A stretch of 64,000 nt of DNA from DTKD01 sp964494345 (GTDB taxonomy: Bacteria; Armatimonadota; UBA5829), in the NCBI GenBank assembly GCA_964494345.1, contig CAZBSI010000011.1:1-64000 (forward strand). Reading direction: 5' to 3'. Below are positions 37,522 through 46,434 of the stretch, piece after piece (within the stretch, counting starts at the first letter, position 1; each line of letters starts with the position of its first letter). The position numbers and the translations under genes are program-made. The notes below the pieces were generated by a model, which was given only the letters and a program-made list of their open reading frames with translations, had not been told where the DNA came from and ran no database searches.

Positions 37522-38635
37522 GTGTTAAAAGATATATACGACCGGGCCTCCGGTCTGCAAACAGTCCTCGAAGAGCTTGGAGGTCATCTTTGACCAGGCT
37601 GGTAAGCAGAATGAAATAGCCCGCCTCGAAGAGCTGGTCGCCGGGCCGGGATTCTGGGACGATGCTGCTGAGGCGCGCAAGACAATGAAAAAACTCAGCG
37701 ACCTGAAAGCGGCAATCGAGCCTTTTATGGAAATGGAAAAGCAGCTCCAGGATATTAAGGAGCTTGCCGAGCTTATCGAAGACGAGGGTGACGAGGAGAG
37801 CGCCGACGCGGCCGAACTGCGCTCGGAGATTGATTCTTTGGAATCTGATTATGCTCGCCTCGAACTGGAGACGCTGCTCTCCGGGGAGCACGATTCGGCC
37901 AACGCCATAATGGAAATCAACGCAGGCGCCGGCGGCACTGAGGCCTGCGACTGGGCCGATATGCTACTGCGGGTCTATCTGCGATGGGCTGAGCGACGAG
38001 GTTATCATACTCAGATACTAAACAGCGTGCCCGGTGAAGTGGCAGGCACAAAAAACGTGACCGTGCTTATTGAGGGCAGAAACGCCTACGGTTATCTAAA
38101 AAACGAGCGCGGAGTCCACAGGCTCGTGCGCATATCCCCGTTCGACTCAAACAAACGCCGCCACACGTCTTTTACGGCAGTCGATGTCATTCCCCAAATC
38201 GAGGACGAATCCGATATTCACATCAACCCAGACGAACTGCGAGTCGACACATATCGTGCCAGCGGGGCAGGGGGCCAGCACGTCAACAAAACCGACTCGG
38301 CTGTTCGAATAACCCATATTCCCACCGGCATCGTGGTCTCGTGCCAGAACGAAAGGTCTCAGACAGCCAATCGCGAAAGCGCGATGAAAGTTCTCGCCGC
38401 CCGCCTCGCCGAGATGCAGAGAGCGGCCTCCGAACAGCGTTTGGCAGAACTTCGTGGAGATATTCGTGCGATAGAGTGGGGAAGTCAGATGCGCAGTTAC
38501 GTCTTTCAACCATATACGATGGTGAAGGATCATCGCACCGGCCACGAGACCGGAGACGTGATCCGCGTAATGGACGGCGATATTGACGATTTTATACAGG
38601 CCCAACTAAAGGCATCAAGCGGCCAACAGACCTAA
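37522..38635 (+). CDS. prfB: Peptide chain release factor 2, programmed +1 frameshift
   Basis: RF2, about 370 residues after frameshifting: codons 37522-37590, shift at CTT TGA C, then 37592-38635. The zero-frame start is GTG 37522 with GGAG nine bases upstream. The second frame carries LARLEELVAGPGFWDD-type RF2 sequence (here IARLEELVAGPGFWDD), the SPF anticodon-mimic tripeptide in VRISPFDSNKRRHTSF, and the catalytic GGQ in SGAGGQHVNKTDSAV. RF2 releases peptides at UAA and UGA. The UGA in its own leader is the sensor for autoregulation. It begins 14 bp after secA, probably in the same transcript. Confidence 0.96.
37576..37594 (+). promoter_or_regulatory. RF2 programmed frameshift site
   Basis: The sequence CTTGGAGGTCATCTTTGAC contains the slippery CTT codon, the in-frame TGA stop (37591-37593) and the following C. 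A Shine-Dalgarno-like GGAGG lies a few bases upstream, as needed for +1 slippage. The layout matches the classical RF2 element. Confidence 0.93.
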
Positions 38636-38643
38636 TCAGGTTC

Positions 38644-38744
38644 GTCATTACGAACGTTCTAACATTGTCATTGCGAACAATCTAACGTTGTCATTACGAA
38701 CGTTCTAACGTTGTCATTTCGAACGCAGTGAGAAATCTGCTTTT
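38644..38744. repeat. 23-bp tandem repeat leading into a GTCATTTCGAA repeat
   Basis: Three 23-base units start GTCATTACGAACGTTCTAAC at 38644, 38667 and 38690. A fourth, diverged unit at 38713 continues into GAACGCAGTGAGAAATCTGC. The same AGAAATCTGC tail is found inverted at 42680-42690 and in the 178-bp units at 50745 and 50923. No spacers of unique sequence, so not a CRISPR. Confidence 0.8.
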
Positions 38745-38767
38745 CCGCACAAAGGAGAGGTGAAATT

Positions 38768-39433
38768 ATGGCAAGACGGACTGCAATTCTGTTTGTGGCA
38801 TTTGCGTGCCTGGCGATGCTGGCCCTTCCCGGCTACTGCGCGGCAGAATCGACGACCTCCGCGCCTCTCCAAAACAAACAACCGGGCATCTCTGAGACCT
38901 CCATCGGCGACCTGGTGGCTGATGCGTTTCGCTCTCAAATGCGAACGGACGCAGCCTTCGTAGCCGCGGGAGACCTGAAAGCGTCCGACACCGAACTTCC
39001 GGCAGGCAAGGTCACCTCTGCCGACGTCTCCGCATTTCTTTCCTATCCCGACGACACGTTAACGGTGTTAGCGCTCACCGGCAAAACCATAATCGACGCT
39101 CTGGAGCGATCAGTGTCCGGATACCCGCGGCCGGGGCTGGGATTTTTGCAGGTATCGGGCTTGAAATATTCTTTTGATGGCAAAAAGAAATCCGGCGAAC
39201 GGGTTATCTCTGCCACAATAGCCGATAAACCAATCGCGTTGGACAAAACTTACACGGTTGCCGTGATGAAATCCCTTGCCGACGGCGCTTTAGGCTACTG
39301 GAAGGTGTGGTCGAAATCCAATATAGTTGCCAAGACCGACGCGATGAGCAGCTCCACGGCGATTGAGAGATTTATGCTCGCCAATTCCAAGCTCAACTAT
39401 TCATCACTGAACAGGATATCAGCGACAAAGTGA
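38768..39433 (+). CDS. Exported 5'-nucleotidase C-terminal-domain protein
   Basis: A 221-residue protein with a signal peptide (LFVAFACLAMLALPGYCAA). The rest matches the C-terminal substrate-binding domain of 5'-nucleotidase/UshA proteins (SIGDLVADAFR, AAFVAAGDLKA, VTSADVSAFLSYPDDTLTVLALTGKTI, LQVSGLKYSFD). The N-terminal metallophosphoesterase domain is absent, so it cannot by itself be a nucleotidase. It may bind nucleotides or partner another phosphatase. AAAGGAGAGG precedes ATG. Its stop overlaps the GTG of the M28 peptidase. Confidence 0.85.
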   Translation: MARRTAILFVAFACLAMLALPGYCAAESTTSAPLQNKQPGISETSIGDLVADAFRSQMRTDAAFVAAGDLKASDTELPAGKVTSADVSAFLSYPDDTLTVLALTGKTIIDALERSVSGYPRPGLGFLQVSGLKYSFDGKKKSGERVISATIADKPIALDKTYTVAVMKSLADGALGYWKVWSKSNIVAKTDAMSSSTAIERFMLANSKLNYSSLNRISATK

Positions 39434-40353
39434 GAAGCCTGCGCCTTATTCTCATATTGAGTTTGTTGCTCGGAACGGTGCTGGGGTGCGCGCAATCGGC
39501 GGATATCCCCAGGTTCGACTCGTCATCTGCCTTTTCCGCGCTCAAAAAACAGGTCGACATCGGCCCCCGATATCCCGGTTCCAAGGGCCAGCTCGCCTGC
39601 CGCGATTATATAGTCTCGCAGCTCAAGCCCTATGCTGACGAAGTAACAATACAGGACTTCAAACACGCCGCATCCGGCAAGGAACTGCCGCTGTATAATA
39701 TAATTGCCCGGTTCAATCCAGACGCATCGAGTTATATATTGCTCGCCGCACACTGGGATTCGAGACCCATCGCCGACAAAGAGGTGAACCCGGCCAAACA
39801 ATCCCAGCCGATTCCCGGCGCAAACGACGGAGCTTCCGGAGTGGCCGTGCTTCTTGAACTCGCTAAAATGTTTAAGCAGCGCCAGCCCGAAGTCGGCGTC
39901 ATAATGGTCTTCTTCGATGGCGAGGATTACGCTCTAGAAACCGACTCCTCCGAGCACATGTTCCTCGGCTCCAAATACTACGCCGCAAATACGGACGCCA
40001 GGACCAAATCATCCATACGCTTCGGCATCCTCCTCGATATGATCGGCGACAAGAACCTCGCGATATATCAGGAAGTCCAGTCAGCAAAGGCGGCGCCGGA
40101 GGTTGTGAAGAAAGTCTGGGATACGGCCAGGTCGCTGGGATATGAAAAGACCTTTATCCCGCAGACCAAATACGACATTATAGACGACCACGTGCCGCTT
40201 ATTCGCGCAGGCGTTAAGTGCATCGATATCATTGACTTCGACTACGGCCCCTGGCATGCTCTCGACGACACCGTCGACAAATGCTCCCCAGATTCTCTGA
40301 AAATCGTCGGCGAGGTCGTCGCCAAAGTAATATACAAGGAAAAATCCAATTGA
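39430..40353 (+). CDS. Exported M28-family peptidase / glutaminyl cyclase-like
   Basis: A 307-residue zinc enzyme with a signal sequence ending LLLGTVLGCAQS, a possible lipobox. Metal ligands of the M28 fold: His in LLAAHWDSRP, Asp in PGANDGASGVAVLLE, Glu in VFFDGEDYAL, a later Asp in LLDMIGDKNL, and His in DHVPLIRAG. The DGEDY and DHVP motifs are those of bacterial glutaminyl-peptide cyclotransferase-like M28 members. Its GTG start overlaps the previous stop and its TGA overlaps the next start. Confidence 0.88.
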   Translation: MRSLRLILILSLLLGTVLGCAQSADIPRFDSSSAFSALKKQVDIGPRYPGSKGQLACRDYIVSQLKPYADEVTIQDFKHAASGKELPLYNIIARFNPDASSYILLAAHWDSRPIADKEVNPAKQSQPIPGANDGASGVAVLLELAKMFKQRQPEVGVIMVFFDGEDYALETDSSEHMFLGSKYYAANTDARTKSSIRFGILLDMIGDKNLAIYQEVQSAKAAPEVVKKVWDTARSLGYEKTFIPQTKYDIIDDHVPLIRAGVKCIDIIDFDYGPWHALDDTVDKCSPDSLKIVGEVVAKVIYKEKSN

Positions 40354-41120
40354 TCGACTCCCATGTGCATTCTAATTGCTCCGGTGACTGTCACACAACT
40401 ATGCGCGATGCCTGCCTTGCTGCAATCGAACGCGGCATAACTGACCTGACATTCACCGACCACGTCGATTTCGACCCAAACGACCTCTGCCACGGCAAGT
40501 ATGACTATGAGCTTCAAAAACGCCGAATCGCCGAGGTGCAGGAGGAGTTCGCCGACAAATTGACTATCCGTCGAGGTGTAGAAATCGACTTCACGCTCAG
40601 ATTCAAGGCGGATATCGAGGAGTTTCTAAAAGGCAAACAGTTCGATTTCGTGCTCGGCGCTGCGCACTACGTCGACGGGGTCATATTAGAGGAGCACGAG
40701 TCATATTTCCCCGGAAAAGCGATGCATGAGGCCTACGCGCCCTACTTCGAGACTGCCCTGGCGGCGGCGGGCAGTGGGTTGTTCGACGCATTAGCTCATG
40801 TCGATCTGTGCAAGCGCTACGGCGTCCTATACTACGGCCCATTCGACTGGTCACCCCACCGCGAGATACTAGAAGAAATACTCACGCTGGTAATAAAACA
40901 GAATATGGCCCTGGAGATAAACACATCCGGGCTTCGACAGGCTCCGGGCGAAACCTACCCTGGCCGCTCGATATTGGAGCTGTATCATTCGCTCGGTGGG
41001 CGCATTGTAACAATAGGCTCAGATGCGCACCGAGCCGTCGACGTCGGAGCGGGTATCGAGCAGGCACACCGGATGGCCACCGAAATCGGCCTGATGCAGG
41101 TCAGCCCAGCGTCGCTATAG
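40350..41120 (+). CDS. PHP-domain phosphoesterase, histidinol-phosphatase (HisJ/K) type
   Basis: A 256-residue PHP-fold protein. Motif I is DSHVHSNCSGDC, motif II TFTDHVDFDP, then VEIDF, a GAAHYVDG segment, DALAHVDLCKRYG, LEINTSG and SDAHRAVDVG. All four PHP metal motifs are present. Such enzymes dephosphorylate histidinol phosphate, though other phosphoesters are possible; no other his genes are nearby. TTG start at 40350 overlaps the peptidase stop; CAAGGAAAAA lies upstream. Its 3' end overlaps the convergent ridA-like gene by 20 bp. Confidence 0.85.
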   Translation: MIDSHVHSNCSGDCHTTMRDACLAAIERGITDLTFTDHVDFDPNDLCHGKYDYELQKRRIAEVQEEFADKLTIRRGVEIDFTLRFKADIEEFLKGKQFDFVLGAAHYVDGVILEEHESYFPGKAMHEAYAPYFETALAAAGSGLFDALAHVDLCKRYGVLYYGPFDWSPHREILEEILTLVIKQNMALEINTSGLRQAPGETYPGRSILELYHSLGGRIVTIGSDAHRAVDVGAGIEQAHRMATEIGLMQVSPASL

Positions 41121-41481
41121 CCTCTATTTCTATTTTGGCCCCTTTAGGAAGCGCGACCACCTGAATAGTAGACCGTGCCGGCGGGTCAGACTCGAAATAC
41201 TCCGCATAAGCGTCGTTCACACGCGCAAAATCGCTCAAATCCGTCAGGAATATAGTGGTCTTAACTAAATCCTTAAAGCCCAACCCTTCGGCGGACAATA
41301 TCGCGCCCAGATTATCCATGACCCGCTTCGTCTGTGCGACCACATCGACTGCGGCCATAGACCCCGTCTCCGGATCGATCGGTATCTGACCGGATACGAA
41401 CAAAAACCCGCCTGCCTTAATCGCCTGCGAATACGGCCCGATAGCCTTCGGCGCCGCTGAAGTCTCAACTACCACTTTCAT
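41101..41481 (-). CDS. ridA: RidA family enamine/imine deaminase
   Basis: A 126-residue protein of the YjgF/YER057c/UK114 family that hydrolyses reactive enamines such as 2-aminoacrylate. Diagnostic parts: APKAIGPYSQAIKAGGFLFVSGQIPID, then the substrate Arg in DPPARSTIQVVALPKGAKIEIEAIA. ATG at 41481 is chosen because TAGGAGG lies eight bases upstream. It overlaps the end of the inositol-phosphatase-family gene by 17 bases. Confidence 0.94.
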   Translation of the reverse strand: MKVVVETSAAPKAIGPYSQAIKAGGFLFVSGQIPIDPETGSMAAVDVVAQTKRVMDNLGAILSAEGLGFKDLVKTTIFLTDLSDFARVNDAYAEYFESDPPARSTIQVVALPKGAKIEIEAIATLG

Positions 41482-42409
41482 CAGATAACCTCCTAAATCC
41501 GTCATCGATCATCCGCAAAAACTGCGCATGCACTTCCGGGGTGGATGAGGCTAATATGGACTGTATATTCCCCTCAGAGCTGTCCAGCAAATCTACCTCG
41601 TCCAGAGAATTACCCCACGCATCCGTCACAACACAGCCTGCCTCCATCGCAATAAACGCCGCCGCTGCGAAGTCATAAGGAAACAGCCCTATCACCCTGC
41701 CGTTTCCCGCCTGCAAGAAATTATCCCTTGTCCACGGACATTGGTTCAACATCCTGCCCGCCACATCCACTACTGCGCTCAACTGCCCAGTCACAAGCCT
41801 GCTCAATGAAAACGCAGTGCTATTAAGCACAAAGAACCCGCCGGTGATACTTGAAGCCGCCAGCGCATTCCGCAGCACCACCCCGGTTTTATCAAACGGC
41901 CGACCCGCCACCTCCGCAGTCCACGCCGCATTAGTTATGCTGGTCACTGCGGACGGAGAAACTTCGGCCTCTTTTCCATCGCAGAAAACTTTCCCACCGT
42001 CCCCTTTTAATGCGGTAAACAGCCTGTCGTGTTTTATTTCATATATGCACCCGGCCACGACGTCTTTCATGCGCACTTCTTCCCCGCATTTGGCCACCGC
42101 GACCGACACAACACAGCTCTCAAATCCTGCCGCGGCGGGACGTGTGCCGTCTATTGGGTCGATAATCAACACCGCCTCAGGCTTGCCAAACTCTTTCAAG
42201 CCTTCGTCCTCGGTATATACCGCCACATTCAGCCCGTTCTGCTCAATATACTGCAAGACCGCTTCTTCGGCGATGTTATCTATATTAAAAGTAGCGTCCC
42301 CGCTGGATGCTGTGCCGGTTATCCCCCGCGCAGCCGGAGTTCCCAAGTGCGGCCGCACAGCGCTTCTAATATGAGCAGCAATGCCCGCAGCAGTCTTCAC
42401 ATAGTCCAT
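41465..42409 (-). CDS. Inositol monophosphatase family protein
   Basis: A 314-residue metal-dependent phosphatase. The metal-site motifs are TEDEG (about 65-69) and DPIDGTRPAAAG (about 83-94). The C-terminal motif, usually WDxAA, reads FPYDFAAAAFIAMEAGC, which keeps the Asp and Ala pair. The family includes inositol, fructose-bisphosphate and PAP phosphatases; the substrate here cannot be decided. GGGAG precedes ATG. It is cotranscribed with ridA. Confidence 0.85.
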   Translation of the reverse strand: MDYVKTAAGIAAHIRSAVRPHLGTPAARGITGTASSGDATFNIDNIAEEAVLQYIEQNGLNVAVYTEDEGLKEFGKPEAVLIIDPIDGTRPAAAGFESCVVSVAVAKCGEEVRMKDVVAGCIYEIKHDRLFTALKGDGGKVFCDGKEAEVSPSAVTSITNAAWTAEVAGRPFDKTGVVLRNALAASSITGGFFVLNSTAFSLSRLVTGQLSAVVDVAGRMLNQCPWTRDNFLQAGNGRVIGLFPYDFAAAAFIAMEAGCVVTDAWGNSLDEVDLLDSSEGNIQSILASSTPEVHAQFLRMIDDGFRRLSDESGS

Positions 42410-42785
42410 ATAAAATCTCCCAGGCAGATTATACGTTTAATTATGGATGCGGTCGAGGGGTTTTGTAAGAGATAACAGCTTACACATGATGAGCGCTCCT
42501 GCCATTAGTGTCCGTTCTCCGTCTCGGACAAGGCTGTAACAGAGGCCAGTTACTAAACTCGGATGCCGCAGGTTAAACTCGTATGCGTCAGATAAATTGT
42601 CATTCCGAGGCGAATGCCGAGGAATCTGCTTTTTCCCTCCCCATTTCTGGGTCTCGCTTCTTTTGAGCTTTCGCGATTTACAGAAAAGCAGATTTCTCAC
42701 TTCGTTCGAAATGACAGGAATGACGTTCGAAATGACAGAATGACGTTCGAAATGACAGGAATGACGTTCGAAATGACATAGTTTG
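42410..42785. repeat. Non-coding stretch with inverted and 20-bp tandem GTCATTTCGAA-type repeats
   Basis: GTCATTCCGAGGCGAATGCC and GAGGAATCTGCTTTT (42599-42632) face AAAAGCAGATTTCTCACTTCG and TTCGAAATGAC (42684-42714) in inverted orientation. Three copies of a 20-base unit AATGACGTTCGAAATGACAG follow up to about 42779. A short open frame across this region translates the repeat and is not considered a gene. Nothing else is seen between 42410 and 42598. Confidence 0.8.
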
Positions 42786-42810
42786 TGTGGCCGGCATAAA
42801 ACCGGCCACA
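42786..42810 (-). terminator. Hairpin terminator of the TIM-barrel/NlpC operon
   Basis: TGTGGCCGG pairs with CCGGCCACA (9-bp perfect stem, 7-base loop) 24 bases past the stop of the 42834 gene. The U-tract is weak. Confidence 0.6.
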
Positions 42811-42833
42811 GTCGTTTCGTTTCAGCGTGTTAC

Positions 42834-44048
42834 TTATAATCGCCTTGCCGGCAGCAGGAACAACCTGCCTTCTCCGCTGTCGAGGGACAACTGAAGCCCC
42901 GGAGTATCAGGCGAATCATCCCGGACGGGCTTCTCTTTGCCATCGGCCTGGTCGACTTCGATTACTTTATCTGCGGGCAGGTCGAACTTCACAGTCGGCC
43001 ACATCCCATAGTTGAAATCATAATTGTTCAAAAGAACCGCCCGGCGACCGTCGGCGTGCTTGAAGACTCCAACCAGATAATCTCCAGGGGTGATATCCCG
43101 AATAGGAGTGTCCTTCAAGACTTCAGCGGGGTTGTCGCCCGGCTTAACCCGAATCACATCAAGGCTGGTTAGCTGCATAAGAGTCGGCCCGAGGTTGCCA
43201 ATAGCGGCATTGATTCTCTTGGCCTGGTCGTAGTGCCGGGTGCGGATACCCTCGGCTGTGATAATCGCCCCTCCCTTTGGGAACTCCCAACCACGCGGCG
43301 TCCAATAGCAGAAATACAACACGCCCTTTGCGCCATAAGCCAAAGAAGTGTATATCTGCCAGCGTAGCTGAGATTCAGTCGGGTCGTTGTGCGGCCCGAA
43401 CGGCATAGTATTAAAGAAATTCCAATGCGGGATATTCTGCTGCAGGGAATACTTTCGCATAACCGCCAAATTGCCGCAATATCCGTCGCGGCCATCGGCT
43501 GTAGGCGTCATCATTGGATAGTAGTCCATACATAGCACATCGCAGCCGGTCTCCTCGGCAAAACGCTTGATATATTCGTCATAACTCGCAGTGCCGAGCA
43601 CAGAAAGCGGCGCATAGTCCGGGTTCAGGTTGAAATACCCCAGCTTACCCGGCCTCTGCTTTCTTATGGAGTCGATGATCCCCTTAATCTCCGGGATTGA
43701 GGCAACTCCGGGTTCATCGACTATATGATACCCCCAGCACGCCGGTGAATCCGGCCGCTTCTCAGGGTCAAAGACTCGCACAATCGCTTTCATTCCGTAT
43801 TTTTCACACAAGGCAAGCTGCTTGGCCACGTCCTTCTCATTCTTAGGCCCAAACGCTCCCAGCACGAACGTGAATCCGGCGTCGGCTATCTCTTTATAAC
43901 GCGCGTCGGTAATCTCCTCAGCAGGCGGGTCCACCCAGAAACCAATAGCGAACCTGTCCTGAACAAATCGTCCTGCGTTGTCAGCAGACACGGCCACACT
44001 CGCAGCCAAAAGCAGCCCGGCAGTCAACATAAATGCAATCATCCTCAT
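42834..44048 (-). CDS. Secreted TIM-barrel glycoside-hydrolase-like protein
   Basis: A 404-residue exported protein with a signal peptide (AFMLTAGLLLAASVAVSA). The central part looks like a glycosidase TIM barrel: ADAGFTFVLGAFG, then WGYHIVDEPG (a DEP motif common in GH catalytic or binding sites), CDVLCMDYYPMM, LAYGAKGVLYFCYWTP. A small beta domain ends it (RAVLLNNYDFNYGMWPTVKFDLP). I cannot assign a CAZy family. It follows the NlpC/P60 gene by 40 bp. Confidence 0.75.
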   Translation of the reverse strand: MRMIAFMLTAGLLLAASVAVSADNAGRFVQDRFAIGFWVDPPAEEITDARYKEIADAGFTFVLGAFGPKNEKDVAKQLALCEKYGMKAIVRVFDPEKRPDSPACWGYHIVDEPGVASIPEIKGIIDSIRKQRPGKLGYFNLNPDYAPLSVLGTASYDEYIKRFAEETGCDVLCMDYYPMMTPTADGRDGYCGNLAVMRKYSLQQNIPHWNFFNTMPFGPHNDPTESQLRWQIYTSLAYGAKGVLYFCYWTPRGWEFPKGGAIITAEGIRTRHYDQAKRINAAIGNLGPTLMQLTSLDVIRVKPGDNPAEVLKDTPIRDITPGDYLVGVFKHADGRRAVLLNNYDFNYGMWPTVKFDLPADKVIEVDQADGKEKPVRDDSPDTPGLQLSLDSGEGRLFLLPARRL

Positions 44049-44088
44049 ACTATCCTCATTTCATAAACTTCGTTATAAGATTCCCTTT

Positions 44089-45000
44089 TCAGTCCTCCGG
44101 TGCGCCACCGCCCACATCCAGGGTCTCGTATCTCATCCTGCGCGCGCCCCAGTACCTGTTGACGTATGGGGAAGTCGGGTCGTCGAAGCGCGTCACCTGC
44201 ACCCCGCCCCGGCCGCCGGAATGTATAAACCAATCGTTGTCCATAGCCATTCCGATATGCGTCACAGCCTTCAGATCCGGCTCAGGTGTCTTACCGAAGA
44301 ACACCAGGTCACCGGTTCTGACATCCTCTCGCTCAACTCTTTGACATCGCGGATCCCCTGCCTGCATGTGCGCATCTCGCAGCAAAGTGATTCCGTGAAT
44401 ACGGTGAACAAGCTGAACAAATCCGGAGCAGTCGATACCGAACGGCGATGTGCCGCCCCAAAGATACGGCACGCCGATAAATCGCGCAGCAGTCTCGATC
44501 ATCTTCTCGGGGTCAGGCAGCCATATCGTCTGCGCAAGCCGCTTGTCGACCAGTTTGGCGTCCTTCTTACGAATATACCCCGTCCGCGAGTCCGGAAGCT
44601 CCAGTTCCACCCATTCGCCCGTGGAATCGGCCACCTTCAACTCCGCACTGATCGTGGCCTTGGTGAGTATCATCGACCTGTCGCTGGGCTGTTCGTGGAT
44701 ATCGCACCACAGCTCGCGGATTATCGCAACCGGCCCCTCTGACGCATACGCCGGAGTCGAGCGATCCTCAAAGAGCTTAATCGCAGGGCTCGGAATCCAG
44801 CCGCGATACGTATCCCACGTCTGCACATAATACCAGTCTTTCTGGCCGCCTTCGGCAATCACCGGCTGGCCAATCAGCGCCTGAGTAACGCATTCCGTAT
44901 CCGAATCGGCTGAGGCTCTGAGGGAGATAACGTTAGAAGTAATCACACCTGGCTGCCCGGCGGCGGGCTTGGTGGTCTTTTGCGAACTAGCTTTAGGCAT
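44089..45000 (-). CDS. NlpC/P60 (C40) peptidase with bacterial SH3 domains
   Basis: About 303 residues from ATG 45000 (GAGGT seven bases upstream). Two SH3b-like modules (about 20-90: VISLRASADSDTECVTQALIG; about 95-165) precede the C40 peptidase: catalytic Cys in GIDCSGFVQLVHRIHG, His in VTHIGMAMDNDWFIHSGG. The arrangement matches YkfC-type gamma-D-Glu-L-diamino acid endopeptidases that recycle cell-wall peptides. No signal peptide is evident, so it may act in the cytoplasm. Confidence 0.9.
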   Translation of the reverse strand: MPKASSQKTTKPAAGQPGVITSNVISLRASADSDTECVTQALIGQPVIAEGGQKDWYYVQTWDTYRGWIPSPAIKLFEDRSTPAYASEGPVAIIRELWCDIHEQPSDRSMILTKATISAELKVADSTGEWVELELPDSRTGYIRKKDAKLVDKRLAQTIWLPDPEKMIETAARFIGVPYLWGGTSPFGIDCSGFVQLVHRIHGITLLRDAHMQAGDPRCQRVEREDVRTGDLVFFGKTPEPDLKAVTHIGMAMDNDWFIHSGGRGGVQVTRFDDPTSPYVNRYWGARRMRYETLDVGGGAPED

Positions 45001-45083
45001 AGCATACCTCACAAATCGGCTCAAGTAATCGTGCCTATTGTATCAGCTTAACTATACCAAAGGAATACCCCAGCACAAAGCGA

Positions 45084-45109
45084 GGCCGGCGATTGTATTA
45101 TCACCGGCC
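45084..45109 (-). terminator. Hairpin after the DHOD-like gene
   Basis: GGCCGGCGAT pairs with ATCACCGGCC (one mismatch, 6-base loop), between the stop of the gene at 45142 and the start of the NlpC gene. It has no strong U-tract. Confidence 0.5.
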
Positions 45110-45141
45110 CCGTCTATATGCTTCATCCAACCTCAGGCGAC

Positions 45142-46200
45142 TTATCCGCTCACCCGCCCCGGTCTCACTTCAATCGGATAATATCCATGCACCAGGCCGT
45201 ATTTCGCCCTCGGGTCGTGAGCCTGCATTAGCCAGGACACATACTGAGCGCGCTCGAACGCGTACGGATCGCTCATTTTATGCTTGGCCAGCTTACCTCT
45301 GAACGCCTCGATATTCTCGTAGTTATGTTTATCCATCCACTCCGAGATCGCAGCGTTCAGAGTCGCTATATGCTCCAGACCGTGGCTATACACCGCCGAC
45401 ACAATTTGCGTCGCATGCGCACCCGCCAGAATCTGCCTGATCACGTCCTCCGCCGTATAGATGCCGGTATTCGCCACCATATCCACGTCAAGCTGATCTG
45501 ATAGCAGGCCTATCCACCGCAGCGGCATCCCGCTTTCCTCCGGCGAGCTTAAAGCCCAATCCAGCACAAGTTCTTCCTTCTCCGGGTCGATTATCGGCTG
45601 GTGGAACTTGTTGAACAACACCAGACCATCCGCCCCCGCCTCGGTCACCTTCGCGGCATAATTCGCCACCGACGTATGCCAGTGGCTCAGCTTCACCGCC
45701 ACGGGAATCGACACACTGGCCTTCACATCCGCCACTATCTCCAACGATTCCTGCTCAATGGCCTGCGGGTCTTTCGCAGGATCAGGTTCGATAGAATATA
45801 AGTTCACTTCGAGCCCATCGCAGCCTGCCTCCTCCAGCAGCCTGGCATATTCCAGCCATTTGCCCTTGGTAGTGGCGTTTAAGCTGCCGAACAGAGGAAA
45901 CTTCACCTCTTTTCTGGCCCTTTCCACCCACATAATGTGCTCTCGCGCCCCGGCGTGTTCCATTTGTGGGAAGTAGGTCAGAGACTCCGCGAAATGATTA
46001 GAGCTTATTAAAAGCTCCTCTTCGATCTCCATAGCCTCAAGTTCGATCTGTTCCTGGAAGAGCGAGTGAATGACCAGCCCTCCCGCGCCGGCATCCTCCG
46101 CGCGCTTGATATTGTCGGTTTGATTTGACAGAGTACTGGCGCCGACAACAATCGGGCTGCTCATATTAATTCCCATAAATGATGTAGATATGTTCGCCAT
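45142..46200 (-). CDS. Dihydroorotate dehydrogenase-like flavoprotein
   Basis: A 352-residue FMN TIM-barrel protein of the DHOD-like group (often found near nif or PFOR genes), not the typical PyrD. Features: SPIVVGASTLSNQTDNIKRAEDAGAGGLVIHSLFQEQ, CDGLEVNLYSIEPDP, VAVKLSHWHT, ADGLVLFNKFHQPIIDPE, NTGIYTAEDVIRQILAGAHATQIVSAVY. ATG 46200 follows GGAGGAG. Its substrate is uncertain: it could supply the dihydroorotate oxidation missing from the pyr operon, but the family is generally kept apart from PyrD. Confidence 0.85.
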   Translation of the reverse strand: MANISTSFMGINMSSPIVVGASTLSNQTDNIKRAEDAGAGGLVIHSLFQEQIELEAMEIEEELLISSNHFAESLTYFPQMEHAGAREHIMWVERARKEVKFPLFGSLNATTKGKWLEYARLLEEAGCDGLEVNLYSIEPDPAKDPQAIEQESLEIVADVKASVSIPVAVKLSHWHTSVANYAAKVTEAGADGLVLFNKFHQPIIDPEKEELVLDWALSSPEESGMPLRWIGLLSDQLDVDMVANTGIYTAEDVIRQILAGAHATQIVSAVYSHGLEHIATLNAAISEWMDKHNYENIEAFRGKLAKHKMSDPYAFERAQYVSWLMQAHDPRAKYGLVHGYYPIEVRPGRVSG

Positions 46201-46434
46201 CACATTGCTCCTCCGTATTGTTGAGTTACCCAAGTTAATACCCCACTCAGAGCACATAGAAACAATGAAATTGCAAATTTATCGCTGAGGCCGTTAAAAA
46301 TCTCTGTCGGGGCCGATGATTTGTAACAAAGAGCAATGGGGAACGTCTATAGTTTGTAAGATTAAGATGCTTCGTACTCCGGCTTGGGACTTTCGATACG
46401 AGAGCCAGGGGCCAATTTTGAAGGAGGAATCGAG

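Noticed and set aside
37522..37600. prfB as a frameshifted pseudogene
   Set aside because: The stop lies exactly at the conserved CTT TGA C programmed frameshift site with an upstream Shine-Dalgarno-like GGAGG.
38644..38744. Possible CRISPR array
   Set aside because: Units are directly adjacent, with no unique spacers, and no cas genes are present.
42437..42700. 87-codon minus frame
   Set aside because: Translates the GTCATT-type repeat and lacks a plausible start.
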